From: Ruminococcaceae bacterium BL-4
Lineage (GTDB): Bacteria; Bacillota; Clostridia; Oscillospirales; Acutalibacteraceae
Direction of reading: 5' to 3'
Assembly (NCBI GenBank): GCA_902809935.1
Contig: LR778134.1
Coordinates: 248,001 to 312,000 of the forward strand
DNA length: 64,000 nucleotides
Shown here: positions 17,442 through 26,931 of the stretch, piece after piece
Layout: every line of letters starts with the position of its first letter
How positions within the stretch are numbered: position 1 is the first letter of the stretch
Position numbers and translations under genes: made by a program
Notes under the pieces: model-generated
Told to the model about the DNA's origin: nothing
Database searches by the model: none
Seen by the model: only the letters and a program-made list of their open reading frames with translations

Positions 17442-17517
17442 TGGTCGGAGTGACAGGATTTGAACCTGCGGCATCCTGCTCCCAAAGCAGGCGCGCTACC
17501 AGCTGCGCTACACCCCG
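17442..17517 (-). tRNA. tRNA-Pro(TGG)
   Basis: 76 nt on the minus strand. The acceptor stem CGGGGTG pairs with CACTCCG. The anticodon loop is TTTGGGA with anticodon TGG, the T loop is TTCAAAT, and A73 and the encoded CCA are present. The terminator follows at once. Confidence 0.97.
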
Positions 17518-17547
17518 AAATTGTGTTGTTTAATAGGTAGCTTATTT

Positions 17548-17577
17548 ATTATATAAGAAAACAACTGTAAAAGTCAA
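17548..17577 (-). promoter_or_regulatory. Promoter of tRNA-Pro
   Basis: On the minus strand, TTGACT (17577-17572), an 18-bp spacer and a perfect TATAAT (17553-17548), 31 bp before the tRNA. Confidence 0.8.
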
Positions 17578-17608
17578 GTGACAAAATACAAAAATAATCC
17601 ATCAGCTC

Positions 17609-17637
17609 TTGAAAGCAGACTTTGTTAATGATAAACT
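17609..17637 (+). promoter_or_regulatory. Promoter of gtrA-like gene and glyQS
   Basis: TTGAAA, a 17-bp spacer and TAAACT, ending 37 bp before the gtrA-like start. The leader is too short for a T-box, so glycine-tRNA attenuation is not evident. Confidence 0.6.
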
Positions 17638-17674
17638 AAATATCTAAGCAATTTTATCAGAAAAGAGCTGGGAT

Positions 17675-18094
17675 ATGGAAAAAATCAAAAAGCTATGGAA
17701 GTTTTTCACTTCCCCTGAGATGCTCTCCTATTTATTCTTTGGCGTCTGCACAACAGTCATCAACATTGTAGTTTTCTGGTTAATGGCCGATGTATTGCAC
17801 TGTGCATGGGAACCCAGCAACCTTCTTGCATGGATTCTCAGTGTTGCTTTCGCTTTTATCACCAATAAACTATTTGTGTTTAAAAGTCGCAAAGCTACTC
17901 CCAAAAAGCTTTTATGGGAAATTACAACTTTCGTTGGAGCTAGGCTCTTATCTTTAGGTGTCGATATGGGCACCATGTGGCTGCTCCTTGAGGTTTTGCA
18001 TACTTCTAATCTAATTGCAAAGATCATCTCAAATATTCTCGTTATTATCATTAACTACGTTCTAAGTAAATTGGTCATTTTCAAGAAAAAATAA
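17675..18094 (+). CDS. GtrA-family membrane protein
   Basis: 139 residues with four hydrophobic helices in the GtrA pattern: [20 protein letters not shown], an internal [13 protein letters not shown], and a second half ending in [13 protein letters not shown]. GtrA proteins help move undecaprenyl-linked sugars across the membrane in cell-surface polysaccharide modification, usually beside a GtrB glycosyltransferase, which is absent here. AAAAGAGCTGGG precedes the ATG. It ends 16 bp before glyQS, so the two are probably co-transcribed. Confidence 0.88.
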   Translation: MEKIKKLWKFFTSPEMLSYLFFGVCTTVINIVVFWLMADVLHCAWEPSNLLAWILSVAFAFITNKLFVFKSRKATPKKLLWEITTFVGARLLSLGVDMGTMWLLLEVLHTSNLIAKIISNILVIIINYVLSKLVIFKKK

Positions 18095-18110
18095 AGGGAG
18101 AATTATTAAA

Positions 18111-19493
18111 ATGAAAGCAACCGACAAAACGATGGACATGATCGTATCCTTATGCAAAAACCGCGGCTTTATTTACAGCGGCAGCGAAATCTACGGCGGC
18201 CTTTCCAACACATGGGATTACGGTCCTCTCGGCGTTGAATTTAAAAATAATGTCAAAAAAGCATGGATGAAAAAATTTGTTCAGGAAAGTCCCTATAATG
18301 TTGGGTTGGACTGTGCTATTTTGATGAATCCGGAAGTTTGGGTCGCAAGCGGTCATGTTGGAGGCTTCTCCGACCCCCTGATGGATTGTAAAGACTGCAA
18401 AGCCCGCCACCGCGCCGATAAACTGATTGAAGACTTTACCGGCGAACCGGCAGACGGTTGGAGCAATGAAAAGATGATGACATTCATCCGGGAAAATCAC
18501 ATCAAATGTCCAAACTGCGGCGGCGAAAACTTCACTGATATCCGTCAATTCAATCTGATGTTTAAAACTTTTCAGGGTGTTACCGAAGATGCTAAAAACG
18601 AAATTTATCTGCGTCCCGAAACTGCACAGGGAATTTTTGTAAACTTCCAGAATGTTCAGCGCACCACCCGCAAGAAGCTGCCTTTTGGCATCTGCCAGAT
18701 CGGCAAGAGTTTCCGCAACGAAATTACCCCCGGAAACTTTACCTTCCGCACCCGCGAATTCGAGCAGATGGAATGTGAGTTTTTCTGCAAACCGAATACC
18801 GATCTTGAATGGTTCCACTACTGGAAAGATTACTGCGAAAACTGGCTGCTCTCTTTGGGCCTTACAAAAGGAAATATGCGTCTGCGCGACCATGAAAAAG
18901 AAGAGCTTTCCTTTTATTCCAAAGCGACAACCGATATCGAATACCTCTTCCCATTCGGCTGGGGAGAACTTTGGGGGATTGCTGATCGTACCGATTATGA
19001 CTTAGGGCGTCACCAGGAACATTCCGGCAAAGATCTTACCTATTTTGATCAGGAAACCGGTGAGCATTACCTTCCCTATGTTGTAGAACCTTCTCTCGGT
19101 GCTGACCGCGTCGCGTTAGCTTTTCTGTGTGACGCCTATGACGAAGAAGTCATTGACGAAGCGAAGAAAGATGTTCGTGTCGTTTTACATCTGCATCCGT
19201 CTCTTGCTCCATTTAAAGCCGCTGTCCTCCCTCTTTCGAAAAAGCTTTCTGAAAAAGCCCATGAAGTCTATGCGACTCTTTCAAAATCTTTTATGATCGA
19301 CTTTGACGAAACAGGTTCCATCGGCAAACGTTACCGCCGTCAAGATGAAATTGGCACACCATTTTGCATCACTTATGATTTTGATTCACAAGAAGACAAC
19401 TGCGTCACTGTTCGTAACCGTGATACGATGCAGCAGGAACGTATCAAGATTGATGAACTAGCTGCGTATTTGACCCCTAAAATGGATTTTTAA
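18111..19493 (+). CDS. glyQS: Glycyl-tRNA synthetase (single-chain, dimeric type)
   Basis: 460 residues, the expected length for the alpha2-type enzyme of Gram-positive bacteria. It charges tRNA-Gly with glycine using ATP. Class II motifs are visible: the early [20 protein letters not shown], motif 2 with [20 protein letters not shown], and motif 3 near [13 protein letters not shown] Cys-rich insertion (CKDCKAR and CPNCGGENF) can bind Zn2+. The C-terminal anticodon-binding domain begins near residue 360. AAAGGGAGAATT precedes the ATG. Confidence 0.97.
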   Translation: MKATDKTMDMIVSLCKNRGFIYSGSEIYGGLSNTWDYGPLGVEFKNNVKKAWMKKFVQESPYNVGLDCAILMNPEVWVASGHVGGFSDPLMDCKDCKARHRADKLIEDFTGEPADGWSNEKMMTFIRENHIKCPNCGGENFTDIRQFNLMFKTFQGVTEDAKNEIYLRPETAQGIFVNFQNVQRTTRKKLPFGICQIGKSFRNEITPGNFTFRTREFEQMECEFFCKPNTDLEWFHYWKDYCENWLLSLGLTKGNMRLRDHEKEELSFYSKATTDIEYLFPFGWGELWGIADRTDYDLGRHQEHSGKDLTYFDQETGEHYLPYVVEPSLGADRVALAFLCDAYDEEVIDEAKKDVRVVLHLHPSLAPFKAAVLPLSKKLSEKAHEVYATLSKSFMIDFDETGSIGKRYRRQDEIGTPFCITYDFDSQEDNCVTVRNRDTMQQERIKIDELAAYLTPKMDF

Positions 19494-19513
19494 TCTAGAT
19501 GTAGATGAATGAT

Positions 19514-19552
19514 TTAAGCCTTTTTGATCTTTTCAAAGAGGCTTTTTTTATT
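19514..19552 (+). terminator. Terminator after glyQS
   Basis: AAGCCTTTTTGA and TTCAAAGAGGCTT pair around a short loop and run into seven T residues. Confidence 0.8.
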
Positions 19553-19642
19553 TTGAATTGATTTTCTCAATAATTTTGATATAATAAAAATACTTACTTG
19601 ACTGTCCGACAAAATATCCTAAAATACAAGGAGGGAAAAGCC

Positions 19643-20464
19643 ATGTGGGATCGCAGTATTATTAAATCGAATGCTAAACTTGCCCTGCGGGGGCGCTATT
19701 GGTTATGCCTTGCGGCATCACTTGTCTGCGCCATTTTAACAGGAAGCTTTTTTTCACACGGATCATCTGTAAAAGCGGTGTATCAGATTCCGGATAACTT
19801 TAATTCCTATTCTTATTACTGGGGTAGGCATAACTTTAGAGACGCTTTTTATAACTTTTTTCACTTTTTCGGGATTAGCCACCTTTTGCCTTTAATTTTC
19901 ATTATTGTGATTCCTCTCTTGATGCTTATGATCGCTTACAGCATCTTTGTAATTTCTACATTTGAAATCGGTGAAAGTCGCTTTTATGTACATAACCGTT
20001 TCGGAGATACGCGCTTTTCTGCAATCTTCAGTGGATTTACTGCCAACTGGTTCAATACCGTCGGTGTAAAACTGATTACCAATCTGATTGTTTTTGGCTG
20101 GACTCTTTTGTTTGTAGTCCCTGGAATTATTGCTTCTCTTCGCTACAGCATGATCAACTATATTCTGAGTGACAATCCGAACCTATCCGGTTCCCGGGCA
20201 CGGGAGATCAGCAACCAGCTTACAATGGGAGAAAAGGGTTCTATTTTCGTGTTTGGACTATCTTTCATCGGCTGGATTATTCTCTGTGGGATGACTTTTG
20301 GAATTGGGTTTGTCTTCCTGCGGCCTTATATGCACGCAAGCGGTGCAGAACTATATATCTTTTTGAGGGATCGTGCAATTCAAAACGGAATGCTGGATCC
20401 TTCGGAACTTGGTCTGAATGCTCCTCAGAATCCGGTTCCACCTACTTCTACAAACGCTTATTAA
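19643..20464 (+). CDS. DUF975 family membrane protein
   Basis: I chose the ATG at 19643 because AAGGAGGG precedes it. An earlier in-frame start at 19598 has no ribosome site. The 273-residue product starts with the family's charged amphipathic segment (MWDRSIIKSNAKLALRGRYW), followed by about five or six membrane helices with ISTFEIGESRFYVHNR and VVPGIIASLRYSM, both typical of DUF975. The function is unknown. It has its own terminator. Confidence 0.85.
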   Translation: MWDRSIIKSNAKLALRGRYWLCLAASLVCAILTGSFFSHGSSVKAVYQIPDNFNSYSYYWGRHNFRDAFYNFFHFFGISHLLPLIFIIVIPLLMLMIAYSIFVISTFEIGESRFYVHNRFGDTRFSAIFSGFTANWFNTVGVKLITNLIVFGWTLLFVVPGIIASLRYSMINYILSDNPNLSGSRAREISNQLTMGEKGSIFVFGLSFIGWIILCGMTFGIGFVFLRPYMHASGAELYIFLRDRAIQNGMLDPSELGLNAPQNPVPPTSTNAY

Positions 20465-20488
20465 TTTTATTGAATTTTCAAAAGACAT

Positions 20489-20522
20489 CCCCATACAAAA
20501 TAAATTGTATGGGGTATCTTTT
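20489..20522 (+). terminator. Terminator after the DUF975 gene
   Basis: CCCCATACAA pairs perfectly with TTGTATGGGG, followed by a T-rich tail. Confidence 0.88.
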
Positions 20523-20542
20523 TTACAAAAGGAGAAAATCGA

Positions 20543-21640
20543 ATGGAATCTTCATGGAATTTGGAAACCTATTTAGCGAACGGGGTCGAATCAATCGTAA
20601 AAGAAATCCTACGTGCCACACTGAAAGATCCAAAAGAAAGTCTTTTTATGGCAGCTTTTTCCCGCTCCAGCAAGGCAGGTACTGCCCGCCGCAAAGAGTT
20701 GGAAACACACGGGCATCATATCCCGCCTTTTTTGATTGCCAGTATTTCTAGCCAGTGTAATCTACACTGCAAAGGGTGTTATGCCCGCTCCAACGGGACC
20801 TGTACAGAAAATTTGCCCGCTGGTCTTTTGTCATCAGAAGATTGGCAGCGAATTTTTAAAGAAGCAGAATCCCTTGGAATCGGATTTATTCTTTTAGCAG
20901 GCGGAGAACCTTTTATGCGCCGAGATGTACTCGAAAAAGCAGGAGAAACTTCCAACATCCTTTTCCCGATTTTCACTAACGGCACTCTGCTTAATGAATC
21001 CTCTCTAGCGCTCTTAAAGCGCCGCAGAAATCTGATTCCCATTTTCAGCATAGAAGGAGAGCAAAAAAAGAACGATCTAAGGCGTGGAGATGGTGTTTAT
21101 CAAAAAGTCACTGACGCTATGGAAGCCATGAAAAAAGAGCGCCTGCTTTTTGGCGCTTCTGTTACGGTAACAACACAGAATCTTACCGAAGTAACCGGAG
21201 ATAAATTTCTCCAAGATCTCGAATCCCGCGGCTGCAAAATTATTATTTTCGTCGAATATGTTCCTGTCACTAAAGATTCCAAATCGCTTGCGCCGGGAGA
21301 AAACGAGCGTGCCTATCTAAGCTCGAGACTCGCAATGCTTAGAAACAGCAATTTTAGTCCTGTTCTGATTTCCTTTCCGGGTGACGAAAAATCTTCCGGA
21401 GGATGTTTAGCTGCCGGAAGAGGATTTTTTCACATTGATCCCCGCGGCGATGTGCAGCCGTGTCCTTTTTCTCCCTACAGCGACCGCAATCTAAAAGAGA
21501 TTTCCCTTTTGGAGGCACTCGAAAGTCCATTTTTTAAAGATTTAAAACAACACGATGTTTTAAAAGATGAGCATGTAGGCGGATGTGTTTTGTTTGAACG
21601 CCGCAATCAAGTAGAAGACATTTTGCAGTCAGAACTGTAA
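20543..21640 (+). CDS. Radical SAM protein
   Basis: 365 residues. The [4Fe-4S] cluster motif is CNLHCKGCYARS at about residue 73, followed by the SAM-binding GGEPFMRRD. The C-terminal part has further Cys (GGCLAAGRG, DVQPCPFS, GGCVLFERR), which resemble a shortened SPASM or twitch domain that may hold an auxiliary cluster. Such proteins often modify peptides or act in cofactor maturation, but no precursor peptide gene is visible nearby. AAAAGGAG precedes the ATG. The reaction is not known. Confidence 0.85.
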   Translation: MESSWNLETYLANGVESIVKEILRATLKDPKESLFMAAFSRSSKAGTARRKELETHGHHIPPFLIASISSQCNLHCKGCYARSNGTCTENLPAGLLSSEDWQRIFKEAESLGIGFILLAGGEPFMRRDVLEKAGETSNILFPIFTNGTLLNESSLALLKRRRNLIPIFSIEGEQKKNDLRRGDGVYQKVTDAMEAMKKERLLFGASVTVTTQNLTEVTGDKFLQDLESRGCKIIIFVEYVPVTKDSKSLAPGENERAYLSSRLAMLRNSNFSPVLISFPGDEKSSGGCLAAGRGFFHIDPRGDVQPCPFSPYSDRNLKEISLLEALESPFFKDLKQHDVLKDEHVGGCVLFERRNQVEDILQSEL

Positions 21641-21659
21641 AAAACAAAAGACAAATAAA

Positions 21660-21703
21660 AAGGCTTTGCCACAAGAGAATTTTCCCTTATGACAAAGCCT
21701 TTT
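21660..21703. terminator. Bidirectional terminator
   Basis: AAGGCTTTG and CAAAGCCTT arms with an extended imperfect stem, T run to the right and A run to the left, between convergent genes. Confidence 0.88.
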
Positions 21704-21723
21704 TTCTTTTAAAAACATTATTC

Positions 21724-22341
21724 TTATTTTGTTTCATCTTCTGTGAAATCGTTATCTTCTTTTTGGAATTCAGCCGGAAGTAATGATTTTTCAACCTGTT
21801 TTTGTGCAAGCTTTTGAAAGAGAACGACGATAGCATTGATTACAGCATCCAGAATCAATGAAATATAAGTAAATTTTGCATGAAAGGTCTCGTCTCCAAA
21901 CGGATAGTTTAAAGCTGCCATTCCTAATCCAATCGTTACAAAACTCAAAAGCAAAGCAACCCACCAAAAGCGAAATTTCATCTGCAGCAGATTCATAGAA
22001 TACTGCAGTTTTAAAAGGCTATCCAATAAAATACAGAACGCCAAAATCTGCAGTATGACGACTGCACCCATTTCTCCCCGAAGCAATGCAAAACAGCCCA
22101 GCATTCCTTCCCCTACTCCGATTGCAAATCCAAAGCGGCTGGAATCAAGATATTGTTTTTTTAAAAAATACCAAATAATACTGACTGCACCCATTGCAAG
22201 AAGGACCATTCCTAAAACAGAGCAGACATTCTGCATGGAAATTTTATTGTTGCAGAGTAAAACTAAACTTAGGACAATATATGCCGCCGAGACGCAAAGC
22301 AGCATTACTCTTGTATTCACAGCTGTCATTTTCCGCATCAT
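21724..22341 (-). CDS. DUF308 (HdeD-like) membrane protein
   Basis: 205 residues with six predicted helices in pairs, followed by a charged tail (KQVEKSLL to the end) rich in Asp and Glu. The repeating helix pairs with short Arg and Lys loops match the DUF308/HdeD family, which is linked to acid stress in enterobacteria but unassigned in Firmicutes. AAGGAGAG precedes the first of two adjacent ATG codons. It is a single gene with a terminator. Confidence 0.75.
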   Translation of the reverse strand: MMRKMTAVNTRVMLLCVSAAYIVLSLVLLCNNKISMQNVCSVLGMVLLAMGAVSIIWYFLKKQYLDSSRFGFAIGVGEGMLGCFALLRGEMGAVVILQILAFCILLDSLLKLQYSMNLLQMKFRFWWVALLLSFVTIGLGMAALNYPFGDETFHAKFTYISLILDAVINAIVVLFQKLAQKQVEKSLLPAEFQKEDNDFTEDETK

Positions 22342-22522
22342 AATCTCTCCTTTTTATTTTAATTTGTGATTATTATAAGCCTTTTTACAACAAAATGATA
22401 GCAGATAGATACAAGAGATTTCATTTCTATTCCAAAAAAGATATCAGTTGTAATGCCCCTTAAAATGGAGTACAATAAAGAAATTGAAATGGGTTTTATC
22501 TCTTGGAGAAAGGATTGGTATT

Positions 22523-23698
22523 GTGGAATTCAATCGGCAAAATACAAAGCAGCTAATGTTCTTAATTGCTTTTGCAATTGTGCTGTTTCTGGCTCTTATG
22601 AATCTCCGCTACGCCTCTGATGTCTTTTGGTGGATTTTCAATATATTTAAGCCGTTTCTCTTAGGTCTCGCATTTGCTTTCGTTGCCAATGTTCCAATGA
22701 AGGCAATCGAGACCCGGCTTTTTGCAGGCATTAACCGAAAGTATGCAAACTCGAAAACATGGAAACATATTCGCCGTCCATTGTGCCTTATCTTAACAAT
22801 TGTTTTAATTTTAGGATTAATCGCTGCAATTATTTTTCAGGTCATGCCGGAACTTCTGCATACCTTTGAAACACTCATTGGAAATACGCCTACATTCCTC
22901 AATCAACTGCAGATCTGGATTCAGGATCTGGGAAAGAACTTCCCAAAAATCCAACAAGAATTGAGTCAAATTCAAATCGATTGGTCCAGTATCAACCGAG
23001 TCTTTACTCAGATGGGACAAAAAGTTGTTTCCTCTTTTTCTGATATTATGGGCTCCACAATTACAGTTGCCACAAATGTTTTCAGCGGAATCTTTACCTT
23101 TACCATGGGCTGTATTTTTGCAATCTATACACTGGCTCAAAAAGAAAAACTGCAGCGGCAAATTCGGCGTCTTCTTTATGCTTATCTACCGGAAAAAAAG
23201 GTTGACCACTTTTTGAATCTCTGTCGGCTTACAAACAGCACGTTTTCTCATTTTATTGCAGGCCAATGCACAGAAGCATGTATTCTGGGCTTTCTTTGCT
23301 TTATCGGAATGAATATCTTCCATTTTCCTTATTCTTCTTTAATTTCGGTTTTTGTTGCCTTTATGGCTCTGATTCCAATCTTCGGTTCCTTCTTCAGCGC
23401 AGTCATCGGCGGCCTCTTGATCTTAACCGTAGATCCTATTCAGGCAATCTACTATGTGATCTTTTTCCTGATCCTGCAGCAGCTCGAAGGAAACTTCATT
23501 TATCCTCACGTTGTTGGCAATAGTGTTGGGCTTCCTCCTATTTGGGTGTTGCTTGCGGTCACAGTGGGTGGAAACTCAATGGGACTAGTGGGGATGCTCC
23601 TTTCAATTCCTCTTGGCTCCGTTATTTATACGCTCTTACGTAAAAATATTAGCCGTCGTCTTACAATAAGTAAAATTGATCGTAAAAAAGTTCTTTAA
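22523..23698 (+). CDS. AI-2E family transporter
   Basis: I prefer the GTG at 22523, which is preceded by GGAGAAAGG. An in-frame ATG at 22484 would add 13 residues. About 391 residues with eight helices and a large extracytoplasmic-type loop (residues about 95-190). The family signature region is visible near the C-terminus (SVFVAFMALIPIFGSFFSAV and QQLEGNFIYPHVVGNSVGLP). Members range from AI-2 exporters to Na+/H+ antiporters, so the substrate is open. A long terminator follows. Confidence 0.85.
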   Translation: MEFNRQNTKQLMFLIAFAIVLFLALMNLRYASDVFWWIFNIFKPFLLGLAFAFVANVPMKAIETRLFAGINRKYANSKTWKHIRRPLCLILTIVLILGLIAAIIFQVMPELLHTFETLIGNTPTFLNQLQIWIQDLGKNFPKIQQELSQIQIDWSSINRVFTQMGQKVVSSFSDIMGSTITVATNVFSGIFTFTMGCIFAIYTLAQKEKLQRQIRRLLYAYLPEKKVDHFLNLCRLTNSTFSHFIAGQCTEACILGFLCFIGMNIFHFPYSSLISVFVAFMALIPIFGSFFSAVIGGLLILTVDPIQAIYYVIFFLILQQLEGNFIYPHVVGNSVGLPPIWVLLAVTVGGNSMGLVGMLLSIPLGSVIYTLLRKNISRRLTISKIDRKKVL

Positions 23699-23704
23699 GC
23701 GTTT

Positions 23705-23759
23705 AAAAAGGAATCTCCTCTGCAGCCTTTCCGGGCATTACAGAGGAGATTCCTTTTTT
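23705..23759. terminator. Bidirectional terminator after the AI-2E gene
   Basis: AAAAAGGAATCTCCTCTG pairs with CAGAGGAGATTCCTTTTT around a 19-base loop, with T tracts outside on both strands. Confidence 0.92.
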
Positions 23760-23781
23760 AGTCCTTATTTTATAAGCCATG

Positions 23782-24510
23782 CTAAAAATATGTAATGAGG
23801 CAAAAGACTCCTAAAATCACCATAACAGCTGCCGTTCCAATTGCGGCCACTTTCATGGAGTTATCTTTTTTCGATGCACATTTCTGATGATAAGAGAAGA
23901 AAGGATCCCTTGCATTCGGGAAAATCCATATCTTCCCCTCTTTCTCTATAAGTCTGCCTTTTACAAAAACGGTTTGTCCTTCTGGAAGATATCCTTCCGT
24001 TACCTTAAAGCCTCTAAAATTGTCAGGATTTTCCGGCTGATAAGAAAGCTTGTCCTGAAATTTTTGATAATCTGGAGAATCAATCAAGACCGTTTCAAAA
24101 CATGCAGGAAGAATCTGTGCATATTTTCCATAGTTTTTCAAATCTAAATAAATTCGTTTGCCTGAGGGTTTCTCTTCAAAATAAAGAACATTTTGGCTGG
24201 AACGTTCAAAAATCGGCTTTTCGTTTCCACCCTTTTCCATTGCATCCGCCCGGCTCTCATAATAGATCGCCGAAATCCCAGAAAGTGGTGTTTCTTCCGT
24301 ATGATCACAATAGAGGGCACCCTGCAGACGAACGACCTCATTTCGTTTAAAATCCGGATGTTCCCCCAATTTTTCGAATATCTCCTGCAAAGTTAAAAAT
24401 TTTGGAATCCTTCCGAGCTTTTCTTTTTCCTGATCCTGCGATTTTCGGTAAATCTTGATTCCAACATAAATGCCAATTAAAATAAACAACACCCCAGAAA
24501 CAAACAGCAT
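23782..24510 (-). CDS. Membrane protein with GIDE-like domain
   Basis: 242 residues with one helix at each end (1-20 and about 218-240) and a soluble middle. The middle resembles the GIDE domain of MUL1/MAPL-type mitochondrial E3 ligases and their bacterial relatives: an early region (VRLQGALYCD, LSGISAIYYESR) and a late one (GYLPEGQTVFVKGRL, then IWIFPNARDPFFSY). No RING finger is present, so ligase activity is not implied. Bacterial GIDE proteins have no settled role. GGGAGG precedes the ATG. It lies 76 bp downstream of the spoIIE stop's upstream side but is read leftward as a separate gene with a terminator. Confidence 0.65.
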   Translation of the reverse strand: MLFVSGVLFILIGIYVGIKIYRKSQDQEKEKLGRIPKFLTLQEIFEKLGEHPDFKRNEVVRLQGALYCDHTEETPLSGISAIYYESRADAMEKGGNEKPIFERSSQNVLYFEEKPSGKRIYLDLKNYGKYAQILPACFETVLIDSPDYQKFQDKLSYQPENPDNFRGFKVTEGYLPEGQTVFVKGRLIEKEGKIWIFPNARDPFFSYHQKCASKKDNSMKVAAIGTAAVMVILGVFCLITYF

Positions 24511-24586
24511 ACCGCAATCCTCCCGCTTTTAAAACAATTAGCAAGGAGAATCATATCATGACAGTAAGCAAATTGCAACTTTTCGG

Positions 24587-26686
24587 TCAGTGATTGTCTA
24601 TCAGTTTAAATACAAGCACTGTTATATCATCATCATGGCCGTCCACACGGCGGGCAACCGCTTCCGCTACAATGGATTCTGCCAATTCCTGCGGCATACG
24701 ATCATCCCAGCCGGAAATTTTATCCGCAATCCAGTTAGCTCCTGAGGAAAGCGCTCCATCACTTAAAAGAATAATTAAATCTCCGGCGTCTATTTCTTCA
24801 TTGATTTTATGGAACTTTGCTTCTTCCAAAATTCCTACCGGCACTCCGGGCGCATCAATGGGGATCACATCTCCGTCGCGGCGCACAAAGCTCATTGGCG
24901 CACCTGCTTTATAAAACTCTACTGAACCCGTATAAAGATCAAGGCTCAAAACATCCAGTGTTGCCAGCGATTCATCAACAGATTTTACCACAAGCGCAGA
25001 ATTGACTATTTTAAGGGCACTGTCAAAGCCAACTCCCGCTTTCATCAAATCTGAAAAGACATCGGCGGCCATTGTTCCATCAACAGCTGCACGGCCTCCG
25101 GTCCCCATTCCATCGCTTAAAACGGCAACCTCATGCCCCTGTCCATCTGAAAAATACTGATAGCTGTCCCCACAGAGCTTTTGATTATTACACGAATGAC
25201 GCGCACATCCTGCCAATACACGATAGCGGACCCGTTCGCTGAAAACCATCCTCCAGTTGGCACCAACACGCATGATGACCGGCGGATTAAAACGCCGACT
25301 ACAGGTGCGCGAAATTTCCTGCGCAAGCTGTGCTTTATTAACGACTCCCGCTCCGCTGCGCGTTGCCATGGCTTCTACTTTCATTCTGCCAAACCGATCC
25401 ACCACACAATTTACATCTACCGGGGTCAGGTTGAAATCCCGCAGTACTTCTCGAACCGCTCTTGCGGTCTGATAATCACAGCGTTCATAAATTTCCAGGT
25501 CAGAAGCCATCTCTTCTAAAACAGTTCCCACGGTTGAAAATTGTTGAATCAGAAGACCGCGTGCAAGATTTTTTCCCGGCAGAGTCGGCATAGTATGTTC
25601 TCGCGCACTTTCAAGCTGGTCTGCTTCATCCAGTTTATCTCCAACCTGCTCTACCGTATCTGATATTTTCTCCATGGTCTGTGCCGTAAAATCCAACCGA
25701 GAAACAATTGATCTCCTTAGCCCATCCGTGCGGGGAGCATCATCTTTTCTCGCAAAGAAGCGCAAGAATCTGGCACCGACACGAGAAGGCAATATCATAT
25801 AAACAACCGTCGCAATCGCGACTTCATAAATTCCAGCAAAAACAGTCGGCGTCGACCCCACCTGCAAAGAAGCAATCACATTTGCCATTATAAAGGCACA
25901 AGCTCCTGCAAGTTTTCCCAAAGGTGAAAACAAGCCTGCCATCAAACCTCCAAGCGCATAAGCGCCGGAAAGATAATTTAGTCCTGTTGTAGAAAGGGCA
26001 AAAGCTGCTCCTGCTCCTATTCCAGAGACAGCCCCTCCTGCAGCCCCGCCAAACCGTGCCGCATAAAGAATAAACAAAACGGCCAAAATTCTTCCAAGAG
26101 AGACTCCCTCCACGGCGACACCGGAAAGCGCCAGCAATATAGCTCCGGCCGAAAACGCACAGCAGCAAAGATCCTGCGGCAAAAGGCCGGCAGTAGAAGG
26201 CTTGTCCCAAAGCACCTCCAAAGTGCGGGCAAAGAAATAGCCCCATGCGCCGCTTAAAAGGGACTCTGCCACAAAAAGGGCTGTGCTTCCTCCGGAAGCC
26301 CCATTGACAACTGCAACACAAAGCCCTGTACACAGAACCGAAAGCCCTGCAGCCCCCCCTGAAAGCAACGCTTTTTGGCTTGGCTTAACCAAGTCATTCA
26401 AAGCCCATCTGAGTGCTCCACCCGCTAAAAGAGCCGCTAGATAATGCACTGGAACTCTCGCGACTCCCGGTAGAAGATACCCCAAAAGGGCACCTGCCGT
26501 ACCTCCCCAGATCAGGGTTCCTGGCGCTGCTGCCGCCAACGCAACCCCAAACGGGGCATATTCCCCAAATACAGTTGCTTTTGAGCAGAGCAACCCTAAG
26601 GCAAAAAAGACAATCTGGCCGCACAAATTCCGGAAAAGTGCGTCTTCCTGAGGCTTGTCCGCTGCTCTGCTTTTCGTCGTTGTCAT
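24587..26686 (-). CDS. spoIIE: Stage II sporulation protein E (SpoIIE)
   Basis: I prefer the ATG at 26686, preceded by AAAGGATGG. An upstream ATG at 26758 would add 24 residues. About 699 residues: a membrane domain with around ten helices (about 30-300), a linker and regulatory region (about 330-480), and a PP2C-type phosphatase domain. The metal-site motifs are VLSDGMGTGGRA and ILLSDGALSSG, with DDDITVLVFK at the end. In Bacillus, SpoIIE dephosphorylates SpoIIAA to release sigma-F in the forespore and acts at the polar septum. Its presence shows the organism can form endospores. Confidence 0.95.
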   Translation of the reverse strand: MTTTKSRAADKPQEDALFRNLCGQIVFFALGLLCSKATVFGEYAPFGVALAAAAPGTLIWGGTAGALLGYLLPGVARVPVHYLAALLAGGALRWALNDLVKPSQKALLSGGAAGLSVLCTGLCVAVVNGASGGSTALFVAESLLSGAWGYFFARTLEVLWDKPSTAGLLPQDLCCCAFSAGAILLALSGVAVEGVSLGRILAVLFILYAARFGGAAGGAVSGIGAGAAFALSTTGLNYLSGAYALGGLMAGLFSPLGKLAGACAFIMANVIASLQVGSTPTVFAGIYEVAIATVVYMILPSRVGARFLRFFARKDDAPRTDGLRRSIVSRLDFTAQTMEKISDTVEQVGDKLDEADQLESAREHTMPTLPGKNLARGLLIQQFSTVGTVLEEMASDLEIYERCDYQTARAVREVLRDFNLTPVDVNCVVDRFGRMKVEAMATRSGAGVVNKAQLAQEISRTCSRRFNPPVIMRVGANWRMVFSERVRYRVLAGCARHSCNNQKLCGDSYQYFSDGQGHEVAVLSDGMGTGGRAAVDGTMAADVFSDLMKAGVGFDSALKIVNSALVVKSVDESLATLDVLSLDLYTGSVEFYKAGAPMSFVRRDGDVIPIDAPGVPVGILEEAKFHKINEEIDAGDLIILLSDGALSSGANWIADKISGWDDRMPQELAESIVAEAVARRVDGHDDDITVLVFKLIDNH

Positions 26687-26931
26687 AGAGAGAAAGCCAT
26701 CCTTTCTTATTCTGCGTTTTTCGGCATGATTTTCAACTCCAAATTTCCCGAAAAACACAGGGATTGTGATATTTCCATTATAAGGAAATTCGGTTTTACA
26801 ACTTTGTCAGAAACCGCCGGAAAGATGAACTTTTTTCTGGAATCATCAGCCATTCTGTGATAGAATAAAGTTTAAAGTAATCATTGAGATAAAACACACT
26901 CTTCAGTTTAAAAGAAAGAAGGCTAATTTAT

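Noticed and set aside
17518-17674. T-box riboswitch before the gtrA-glyQS operon
   Set aside because: The leader after the promoter is under 40 nt, too short for a T-box, and no T-box sequence is present.
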